This document shows, in pieces, positions 1 to 5,292 of a DNA stretch of 7,158 bases. Source of the stretch: Spirochaetaceae bacterium (lineage in GTDB: Bacteria; Spirochaetota; Spirochaetia; SZUA-6; Bin103). The stretch is taken from the NCBI GenBank assembly GCA_026710565.1, contig JAPOQV010000418.1, positions 1 to 7,158 of the forward strand. Direction: 5' to 3'. Every line of letters begins with the position of its first letter. Position 1 is the first letter of the stretch. Both the position numbers and the translations under genes were made by a program. The notes under the pieces were generated by a model, which saw nothing but the letters and a program-made list of their open reading frames with translations, was not told where the DNA came from and ran no database searches.

Positions 1-628
1 CTCCGGGGAAGAGTGGCGGGAGATCGTCCGCCGCGACCGCAACCACCCGAGCATCATCGCCTGGACCCCCTTCAACGAGACCCGTGACGTGCGCGAGCCG
101 CGCGCCCACCAGCGGATCCACGAGGACGCCTACGCGGTCTGCAAGAGCCTCGACCCGACCCGCCCGGTCAACGACGCGTCCGGCTACGTCCACCACGTCA
201 CCGACCTGTACACCGTGCACAGCTACGAGCAGGACCCGGCGAAGCTGGGCGTGCAGCTCGCCGACCGGCCCGGCGCAGGACCGTTTCGCAACCATCCGGA
301 CCTGGACGCGCCCTACGAGGGACAGCCCTATCTGATCGACGAGTTCGGCGGCATCAAGTGGGATCCGGTCACGCAGGCGGACGCCGCGTCGGGCTCGGGC
401 CAGAACCCCGTGTCATGGGGCTACGGGCAGGCACCGGCATCCGTGGAGGAGTTCTACCGGCGGCTGGAGGGCCTGGTGCGGGCCGTGACGGCTCACGGGC
501 ACATCTGCGGCTGGTGCTACACGCAGCTCACCGACGTCGAGCAGGAACGGAACGGGATCTACTGCTACGACCGCTCGGCCAAGTTCGACATGGAGCGGAT
601 CAGGCGGATCTTCTCGATCGAGCCGTAG
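1..628 (+). CDS. GH2-family glycoside hydrolase, C-terminal part (5' end outside window)
   Basis: The frame is open from base 2, so the gene starts left of the window; 208 residues are visible, ending at TAG 626-628. It reads as the catalytic TIM barrel of a glycoside hydrolase family 2 enzyme (beta-galactosidase, beta-glucuronidase or beta-mannosidase group), which hydrolyses terminal beta-linked sugars by a retaining mechanism. Near the left edge RNHPSIIAW followed by FNE gives the acid/base glutamate (visible residue 26, bases 77-79). LIDEFGG holds the likely nucleophile Glu (visible residue 114, bases 341-343). The tail GWCYTQLTDVEQERNG is a familiar GH2 closing signature, and the protein ends soon after it with no extra carbohydrate-binding domain. 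A GTG at 89 would start after the acid/base residue and is not a credible start. Substrate cannot be read from this part. It converges on the RraA-like gene with only 4 bp between stops. Confidence 0.9.
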   Translation, partial: SGEEWREIVRRDRNHPSIIAWTPFNETRDVREPRAHQRIHEDAYAVCKSLDPTRPVNDASGYVHHVTDLYTVHSYEQDPAKLGVQLADRPGAGPFRNHPDLDAPYEGQPYLIDEFGGIKWDPVTQADAASGSGQNPVSWGYGQAPASVEEFYRRLEGLVRAVTAHGHICGWCYTQLTDVEQERNGIYCYDRSAKFDMERIRRIFSIEP

Positions 629-632
629 CCGG

Positions 633-1394
633 TCAGTCGGACGAGCGGCGCTCCTTCCACGTCTCGTACTCGGCCTGGGCGTCGCCGGTGAGCGGGTAGT
701 AGCGGCGCAGGTCGCCGCCCGCGCCCAGGCGCTCGCGGCTGAAGTCCTCCCACTCGGCGTGCTCGTTGGCGCGCTCGGCGAGCTCCTCGGCCATCTGAAT
801 CGGCACCACCACCGCGCCGTCGTCGTCGGCGACGATCAGGTCGCCCGGCATCACCAGGGTGTCGCCGCAGGCGATCGGCACGTTCACCGCGTACGGGACG
901 ATATTGGTCTGCGTGTGGAAGTTCGGCGTGGTGCAGCGCAGCCACAGGCCGAGGCCGAGCGTGCGCGCCAGCGGGAAGTCCCGGATGCAGCCGTCGATCA
1001 CGGCGCCGATGCCGCCGCGGCCCTTGAAGAAGGTGAGCATCATCTCGCCGAACACGCCGCTCTGCTCATCGCCGCGGGCGTCCACGACCACCACGTCGCC
1101 GGGCTGCGCGTGGTACAGGCAGTGGCGGTGAAGCTGCTGCTCGGGATCGTCGTATGCGCCCTTGGCGTACTGGTCCTCGCGCTTGGGCATGAACTGCAGC
1201 GTCAGCGCGGGGCCGACGATCGTGGCGCCGGGCGTGCGCGGCGTCGGGCCGCGCAGGTAGGGGTCGCGGATCCCCAGCTCGTTGAGGTCGCCGGCGGCGG
1301 TGGCCGCCGACACGCCGGCGAAGCGCTCGATGAGCGCACGCGGCGGGCGCTCGATGTCCGGCGTGCGGCCGGGGGTGCGTGGGTCGGTGTCCAT
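633..1394 (-). CDS. RraA-like / 4-hydroxy-4-methyl-2-oxoglutarate aldolase-type protein
   Basis: This 253-residue protein belongs to the RraA-like fold, which includes class II pyruvate aldolases (HMG/CHA aldolase, oxaloacetate decarboxylase activity) and the RNase E regulator RraA. The signature lies in the middle: G116-E117 (GVFGEMM), a glycine-rich turn, then VIDGCIRD with R138-D139, the Arg-Asp pair that binds pyruvate and metal in the aldolases. A later MPGDLIVADDDG segment (P183-G184-D185) is also typical. About 20 residues precede the core, and a C-terminal extension with W215 and a YYPL motif (232-235) makes it longer than E. coli RraA (about 160 residues). The ATG at 1394 has a GAGGA Shine-Dalgarno 6 nt upstream. 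It is the last gene of a minus-strand run, 9 bp after the PhyH-family gene. Catabolic aldolase is favoured over RNase E regulator because of the metabolic neighbour and the R-D pair; the substrate is unknown. Confidence 0.85.
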   Translation of the reverse strand: MDTDPRTPGRTPDIERPPRALIERFAGVSAATAAGDLNELGIRDPYLRGPTPRTPGATIVGPALTLQFMPKREDQYAKGAYDDPEQQLHRHCLYHAQPGDVVVVDARGDEQSGVFGEMMLTFFKGRGGIGAVIDGCIRDFPLARTLGLGLWLRCTTPNFHTQTNIVPYAVNVPIACGDTLVMPGDLIVADDDGAVVVPIQMAEELAERANEHAEWEDFSRERLGAGGDLRRYYPLTGDAQAEYETWKERRSSD

Positions 1395-1400
1395 CGTCAG

Positions 1401-1405
1401 TCCTC
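1401..1405 (-). promoter_or_regulatory. Ribosome binding site of the RraA-like gene
   Basis: GAGGA on the minus strand lies 6 nt before the ATG at 1394. Its first two bases are the last two of the PhyH-family TGA stop (1406-1404), so ribosomes finishing the upstream gene are placed on this start. This supports translational coupling and the chosen start. Confidence 0.7.
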
Positions 1406-2261
1406 AGTGGTAGCCGCGTTCGAGGGGACGCTCGGTCTCCTCGAACAGGGACGGGAAGTGCCGGTGCGGGTCGGCCGGCTCGCGGAACAGGATCTTCTGT
1501 CGCTCGGTGAGCTCTGCGGCCGGCGGCGGCGTCACCCGGTTGGCGGTCCAGGCGACGTGCGACACGCAGTACTTGTACAGCAGCGAGCGGCGCTCGTGGG
1601 GGCCGCTCCACGCTGCCGTGCCGTGCGTCAGCGCCTCCGTGAACAGCACGGCGGAGCCGGCCGGCACCTCGGGTACCACCACGAACGGGCAGTCCTCGGG
1701 GGAATCGGCGATCCGCTCGGGCAGCCGGAAGTGGCTCTTGTGGCTGCCGGGAATGCAGCAAAATCCCCCGTGGTCCGGCCCGGCGTCGGTGAGATTGAAG
1801 GTGACGACCACGAACCCCTCGGCGATCCGGTTCTCCCGGAACGGGTAATAGGTTCCGGGCTCCGCTCCGCCCACGGGAGCGCTGGCGCCGTAGTCGGAGT
1901 GCAGCACGCCGCGTGACATCCCGGGCCGCATGCAGATGCCGTAGATGCGGTCCAGGCGGAAGCAGTCGCCGAGCCGGAAGCGCAGGACCGGCATGATGCG
2001 CGGGTGGGTGAGGAGCGCGCAGAAGGGGTCGCCCCACTCCAGGAACCCGGACCCCGACGGCGCGGCGCCGAACCGGACCATGTGGTCGCCGAGCTCCTCG
2101 CCCTCGGCCTCCAGCCGCCGGTCGACCGACCGCTTGAGCGCCGCTACCTCGTCCGGAGCGAGTACGTCCTCGACCACGAGATAGCCGTTGAGGTCGAACA
2201 GGTACTCCTGGAGCTGCAGCTCCTTTATTACCCTGGCTTCACGGGGGTTCGGGGGTTCCAT
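1404..2261 (-). CDS. Phytanoyl-CoA dioxygenase (PhyH)-family Fe(II)/2-oxoglutarate oxygenase
   Basis: This 285-residue protein has the double-stranded beta-helix layout of PhyH-family non-haem iron oxygenases, which couple 2-oxoglutarate decarboxylation to substrate hydroxylation in the cytoplasm. The N-terminus carries the usual FDLNGYLVVEDVL opening (22-34). Iron ligands are visible as H121-S-D123 (LHSDYG) and the distal H213 (EALTHGT). R224 or R225 in ERRSLLYKY is the likely 2-oxoglutarate anchor. The segment from N156 to K175, ending GFCCIPGSHK, is a strong family marker. The full core is present, so the gene looks intact. The ATG at 2261 follows the stop of the DUF5615 gene by one base (TGAGATG); no strong Shine-Dalgarno is visible, so translation probably depends on coupling. 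The RraA-like gene follows after 9 bp. The family acts on many small molecules, so the substrate, and whether CoA is involved, cannot be named. Confidence 0.88.
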   Translation of the reverse strand: MEPPNPREARVIKELQLQEYLFDLNGYLVVEDVLAPDEVAALKRSVDRRLEAEGEELGDHMVRFGAAPSGSGFLEWGDPFCALLTHPRIMPVLRFRLGDCFRLDRIYGICMRPGMSRGVLHSDYGASAPVGGAEPGTYYPFRENRIAEGFVVVTFNLTDAGPDHGGFCCIPGSHKSHFRLPERIADSPEDCPFVVVPEVPAGSAVLFTEALTHGTAAWSGPHERRSLLYKYCVSHVAWTANRVTPPPAAELTERQKILFREPADPHRHFPSLFEETERPLERGYH

Positions 2262-2262
2262 C

Positions 2263-2600
2263 TCAGTGCCGAGAACCGATCACTTCGTACAGCCGCCCGG
2301 GCTCGACGCCAGCAGCCAGTATCTCCTCGACCGCCGGCACGGCGACCGTGGTGTCTGCCAGACGATTGCTCGTCGCCGACAATACGATCACGGAGAGATC
2401 ATACCTCGGCAGGTGCTGCTGATGCCTCAGACTCCGGTCCATCGTAATTAGCACGTCGAAGACGCGCTGCGCTGTGTCCAGCAGTTCGCCGTTGCGCATG
2501 CCTGACCACCCCATAGCGTGGACGGACCGTATTTCGTATGCGTTGCTGAACGAGCGTTCCAACCGCCAATCGAGTTGCTCGTCAAGCAAGATCCGAATCA
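2263..2600 (-). CDS. DUF5615 PIN-like protein, putative toxin of a DUF433/DUF5615 pair
   Basis: This is a small protein of about 110 residues of the DUF5615 PIN-like family, which resembles the Mut7-C/PIN nuclease fold and is usually found with DUF433 as a predicted toxin. Family marks, in order, are ILLDEQLDWRL with the first acidic pair, HAMGWSGMRNGELL, and VLITMDRSL with a second conserved aspartate, then a VIVLSATSNR strand. No nuclease activity is proven from sequence. The start is uncertain. The only clear initiation codon in the first part is TTG at 2589, but relatives normally begin two to three residues earlier, at a position that here reads ATT (2598-2596), sharing its A with the TGA stop of the DUF433 gene. 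CTG at 2601 is another possibility. The coordinates given run to the preceding stop to cover these options. It lies immediately before the PhyH-family gene with a 1-bp gap. Confidence 0.8.
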
Positions 2601-2828
2601 GGGCGAGCGCTCTGTCGGTGCGGTATCAATCGCCTGCGCAAGGGCCTGTTCCAGAAACCCTTCGGCTTGCGCGCGACTCACGCTCGGGAATCCGTCGAGG
2701 AACTGCTCCAGCGAGTCGCCGGCTTTCAGGTGCGCGACGAGGCTGTCGACCGGGACGCGGGTACCCGTGAACACAAGCGCACCGCCCACGATAGCTGGAT
2801 CTGAGTGGTAGATCTGACTCTTGTCCAT
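2598..2828 (-). CDS. DUF433 protein, putative antitoxin
   Basis: This 76-residue protein matches the DUF433 family, small winged-helix-like proteins that usually precede DUF5615 or other PIN-like genes and are predicted antitoxins that may bind DNA at their own promoter. The hallmark stretch is complete: DPAIVGGALVF, TGTRVPVDSL (21-30), the LKAGDSLEQFLDGFPSVS segment (34-51) and a helix starting SRAQAEGFLEQAL. The length is normal. The ATG at 2828 is the first in frame, with a weak GGGTG-like ribosome site. It heads a run with the DUF5615, PhyH and RraA-like genes. The pair is visibly less GC-rich than its surroundings (33 of 60 bases G or C at 2401-2460, against 48 of 60 at 3601-3660), which fits later arrival by transfer. 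Confidence 0.85.
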   Translation of the reverse strand: MDKSQIYHSDPAIVGGALVFTGTRVPVDSLVAHLKAGDSLEQFLDGFPSVSRAQAEGFLEQALAQAIDTAPTERSP

Positions 2829-2872
2829 ATCGGCACCCGCTTCAGACCGCCGGTTGATGGTCCGTGCTCAGT

Positions 2873-2903
2873 ATCGTATGGCTTCGCGCGATAGGCGTGT
2901 CAA
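2873..2903 (-). promoter_or_regulatory. Predicted sigma70-type promoter for the DUF433-DUF5615-PhyH-RraA run
   Basis: On the minus strand a perfect TTGACA (2903-2898) is followed after 19 bp by TACGAT (2878-2873), which matches TATAAT at four of six positions. A second -10-like hexamer, GATACT (2875-2870), overlaps it. Transcription would start near 2866, about 37 bases before the DUF433 ATG. The spacer is longer than ideal, so this is a candidate, but it lies in the only gap upstream of this gene run. Confidence 0.45.
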
Positions 2904-2947
2904 CGGCTCATCGCGGCAACTCGACCCAGCGCCGCAGTGCTGAGCCG
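2904..2947 (-). terminator. Nested hairpin after the ceramidase-like/SDR operon, possible terminator
   Basis: Perfect 7-bp arms CGGCTCA (2904-2910) and TGAGCCG (2941-2947) enclose a second 5-bp stem, GCGGC (2913-2917) with GCCGC (2931-2935), and a 13-base loop. The structure starts about 10 bases beyond the SDR stop. No U-tract follows on the minus strand, so it is not a classical intrinsic terminator; it could be a weak or Rho-assisted terminator or a 3'-end stabiliser. It directly abuts the TTGACA of the next operon. Confidence 0.4.
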
Positions 2948-2957
2948 GTTCGGTTGA

Positions 2958-3755
2958 TCAGGTGCCGGGGACCGGAATGGTGCTCATCATGCCGCCGTCG
3001 ACGTCGAGCGCGGATCCGGTGATGAACGCTGCTTCGTCGCTGAGGAAGAAGAGGATCGCCTGCACGATGTCCTGCTCGGTGGCGTTGCGACCGAGCGGGA
3101 TGCCGGCGGCGGTGGCCTCTCTGATCTCCTCCGCAGCCGAGCCGGTGGCCTCCATCTTCCAGCGCAGCACCTGCTGCCCCATGGCGGTGGTGGGCACGCC
3201 GATCGGACAGACGCAGTTCACGGTGACCTTGCCGGGCGCCAGCTCGCCGGCCAGCGCCCTGGTGAGCCCGAGCACGCCGTGCTTGGCGGCGCAGTAATGG
3301 GGGATCATCGGGAAGCCGAGGTGCGAGGCGTCCGAGCCGATGTTGACGATCCGCCCCCGGCCGCTCGTACTCAGGTGCGGCGCCGCCGCCTGCGAGCACA
3401 GGAAGGTGCCCTTCAGGTCGACGTCGATGGTCCGGTCCCAGTCCTCCTCGGCGATCTCCGCCAGCGGCGCCAGGTGGATGATTCCGGCGCAGTTCACCAG
3501 GCAGTCGAGGCCGCCCTGTGTGGCCAAGTGCGCCTCCACCGCCTCCCGCACCGAGTCCGGCCGCGTTACGTCCAGCTCCACCGCGTGCAGTCCGTCCTCC
3601 GGGAGCGCGGCGCGCGCCGCGTCGAGCTGCCGGCGGTCGATGTCGCCGATGGTCACCCGGTCGCCGCGCTGCAGCAGCGCCGCCGCCGTGGCCAAGCCGA
3701 AGCCATTGGCGCCGCCGCTGATCAGTGCCCTGCGCGGCGGCCGGCCGTCGGTCAC
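2958..3755 (-). CDS. Short-chain dehydrogenase/reductase (classical SDR, NAD(P)-dependent)
   Basis: This 265-residue protein has the full classical SDR pattern, so it should oxidise an alcohol or reduce a ketone with NAD(H) or NADP(H) in the cytoplasm. The Rossmann glycine motif is SGGANGFG (13-20). Acidic D38/D40 after the second strand favours NAD(H). D62-V63 precedes the adenine pocket, NCAG (88-91) follows, S141 is in IVNIGS, and Y154-x3-K158 (YCAAK) completes the active site. The position usually held by the catalytic Asn reads Asp (D113 in VDLKG). The C-terminus has the usual ITGSALDVDGG. The GTG start at 3755 overlaps the TGA of the ceramidase-like gene (GTGA), which fixes the start and indicates coupled translation. 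The frame stays open far upstream to 4901, but that part is only a shadow of the upstream gene. Its substrate is probably a product of the hydrolase encoded before it; this is inference. Confidence 0.9.
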   Translation of the reverse strand: MTDGRPPRRALISGGANGFGLATAAALLQRGDRVTIGDIDRRQLDAARAALPEDGLHAVELDVTRPDSVREAVEAHLATQGGLDCLVNCAGIIHLAPLAEIAEEDWDRTIDVDLKGTFLCSQAAAPHLSTSGRGRIVNIGSDASHLGFPMIPHYCAAKHGVLGLTRALAGELAPGKVTVNCVCPIGVPTTAMGQQVLRWKMEATGSAAEEIREATAAGIPLGRNATEQDIVQAILFFLSDEAAFITGSALDVDGGMMSTIPVPGT

Positions 3756-5194
3756 AGGCCGAGTTCCTCCAGCAGCTCGCCGAAGCCGGCCACCAGGGTG
3801 TCGACCGCGTCCTCGGTGGGAGGCGCCGGCAGGTCGTAGGTGCGCACCGCCGAGGAGACGGACATGCCGCCCTGGCGCACGGTCTGAGCGGTCGGCACGT
3901 AGCCGAGCACGCCGTTGACGTAGCCGGCGAACATCGTGTGCGCCGCCTGCGAGCGCTGCTTGGCGCCCAGGCCGATCTCCACGAACGGCTCGCCCTGCAT
4001 GCCGAGCAGCACGAAGTCGTCGATGCGGTGGCCGACCAGGTCGTAGTCGACCGAGCACTGCGTGTCGCCCGCGCGGACCCGCTCCAGGACGGTGTGCGCC
4101 CAGGAGACCTCGATCTCCTGCGGGGCGGTGAGCACCGTGGAGGCGCCCTCGCCGCGCATCCGGCGCAGCTTCTCCTCCGCGGCGGAGACTTGCTGTTCGG
4201 CTTCCGCGAGCGGCGGCAGCGGCTGCAGCGCCACCGTCCCCTTGCGCTCGGCGCTGCGCATGATCCGGTGCGTCGGGCCGTCGGAGAACTCCTTCCTGTA
4301 CAGCGCGATGGACGACAGCGACGTGCCTTCCTCGCGGACCTCGCGGTGCGGACGGGTCTCGATCCCGTAGTACGCCTGCAGCGCGCCGGCCGCCACCTGG
4401 CCGCCGATGCGTTCCTTCTCGCCCCAGTCGCTCTGCAGGAACGACAGGCACGCCTGGTTGCCGGCGGCGCCGGTCAGGTACAGGCAGGTGGCGCCGGTGG
4501 CGCCTTCGACGATGCGCCGCACCGCGCCCGGAAAGTCCGGGCTGAGCTCGTAGGTCTGGTAGCCCATTACCACGGGGTGAGCGGCGTAGCCGACGATCGC
4601 CGCGATCGGGGCTCCTGCCAGGTCGTCCACGCGCAGCACGTCCACGGCGTGATCGCTGACGCCCTCGGGGTTGCGCCCGACCAGCACCCGGCCGTCGGCG
4701 GCAACCTCCTCGCGGTTGACCGCCACCGCGGCGTGGCCGTGGCCTCCTGCCACCCGCGCCGGCCCGCGGGCGGCGTTGGCCATGGCGCTGACGCCCACGA
4801 GCTGCTGCACCAGCACCTCGATGTAGTGGTCGAGCGCCTCGACCTCGCCGTCGCGGGGCGCGACGTGGTGCGGGCCGCCTAGGGCGTGGCGCGCCGTGCA
4901 CGGACCGTTGTGCGTATGCGTGCAGCCCAGCGTGACGCCGGTCGTGGTCGTGCCCACGCGGTCGGCGATCCGGCGGCGGATCGTCTCGGCCAGCGGGAGG
5001 TCGAAGCCGATCAGGTCGCAGTCCAGGATGACCACCTTGTGGTCGTCGTCGGCCAGCACCAGGGCGGTGGCGGTCAGAGGCTGCTCGACCCCCACGGCGC
5101 CTTCGATGCGGCGCATCGCCCCCTGCATGCGGAAGCCGAGGGGAGGGGTGATGTCGACCCGGGCAGTCCCGGCGGTCAGGGTGTTGTCGGCCAC
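3752..5194 (-). CDS. Neutral/alkaline non-lysosomal ceramidase-like zinc hydrolase
   Basis: This 480-residue protein resembles the catalytic domain of neutral/alkaline (non-lysosomal) ceramidases, zinc enzymes that cleave the amide bond of ceramide. The opening GTARVDITPPLG (9-20) is the family hallmark. THTHNGP (92-98) supplies a zinc histidine (H93 or H95), and H206 in GYAAHPVVM is a likely second. By analogy GEPF (E402) and the GYVNGVLGYVP segment (Y425 or Y432) would give the remaining Glu and Tyr ligands; these two are less certain. No signal peptide or membrane segment is visible, and the protein is shorter than secreted ceramidases, which also carry a C-terminal Ig-like domain, so it probably acts inside the cell on a substrate other than ceramide. 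I chose GTG 5194 over ATG 5293 because AGGAG lies 7 nt before it and the homology begins right after it. It overlaps the SDR gene by 4 bp. Confidence 0.85.
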   Translation of the reverse strand: MADNTLTAGTARVDITPPLGFRMQGAMRRIEGAVGVEQPLTATALVLADDDHKVVILDCDLIGFDLPLAETIRRRIADRVGTTTTGVTLGCTHTHNGPCTARHALGGPHHVAPRDGEVEALDHYIEVLVQQLVGVSAMANAARGPARVAGGHGHAAVAVNREEVAADGRVLVGRNPEGVSDHAVDVLRVDDLAGAPIAAIVGYAAHPVVMGYQTYELSPDFPGAVRRIVEGATGATCLYLTGAAGNQACLSFLQSDWGEKERIGGQVAAGALQAYYGIETRPHREVREEGTSLSSIALYRKEFSDGPTHRIMRSAERKGTVALQPLPPLAEAEQQVSAAEEKLRRMRGEGASTVLTAPQEIEVSWAHTVLERVRAGDTQCSVDYDLVGHRIDDFVLLGMQGEPFVEIGLGAKQRSQAAHTMFAGYVNGVLGYVPTAQTVRQGGMSVSSAVRTYDLPAPPTEDAVDTLVAGFGELLEELGL

Positions 5195-5201
5195 GTTACT
5201 G

Positions 5202-5206
5202 CTCCT
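5202..5206 (-). promoter_or_regulatory. Ribosome binding site of the ceramidase-like gene
   Basis: AGGAG on the minus strand lies 7 nt before the GTG at 5194. It settles the start, removing 33 residues of unlikely, low-complexity sequence that an ATG start at 5293 would add. Confidence 0.75.
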
Positions 5207-5208
5207 GC

Positions 5209-5246
5209 CGGTGCCGCTCCATGGGTCCGGTTCCGGCCCGGCACCG
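5209..5246. promoter_or_regulatory. 8-bp inverted repeat in the divergent promoter region, possible operator
   Basis: CGGTGCCG (5209-5216) and CGGCACCG (5239-5246) are perfect inverted copies separated by 22 bases, giving about three helical turns from centre to centre. They lie in the 98-bp gap between two divergent genes. This could be a regulator site serving both, or a hairpin in the leader of the minus-strand transcript. In DNA this GC-rich an 8-bp repeat can arise by chance, and no clear -10/-35 pair is visible for either gene. A second, weaker imperfect palindrome (GGCCATG with CATGCGGCC) lies at 5253-5272. Confidence 0.3.
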
Positions 5247-5292
5247 CGTCGCGGCCATGCTACCATGCGGCCGAGGGGGTGGCGGTCCGGCA

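Noticed and set aside
629..632. A terminator between the converging GH2 and RraA-like genes
   Set aside because: Only 4 bp separate the stops, and I see no convincing hairpin with a T-run on either strand nearby.
759..1916. 385-residue open frame on the plus strand opposite the RraA-like and PhyH genes
   Set aside because: It spans two well-supported minus-strand genes, is biased in composition and has no recognisable motif.
1066..2037. 323-residue minus-strand open frame across the PhyH/RraA junction
   Set aside because: It is out of frame with both real genes, very rich in Arg, Ala and Pro, and crosses the stop/start junction that is well explained by the two real genes.
3725..4882. 385-residue open frame on the plus strand opposite the ceramidase-like gene
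   Set aside because: It lies wholly antisense to a gene with clear family motifs. Its composition is what high-GC codon bias produces, and no domain is recognisable.
3756..4901. N-terminal extension of the SDR frame, giving an apparent 647-residue protein
   Set aside because: The added part is arginine/proline/glycine-rich low-complexity sequence without motifs and lies out of frame inside the ceramidase-like gene. The SDR homology begins right after the GTG at 3755.
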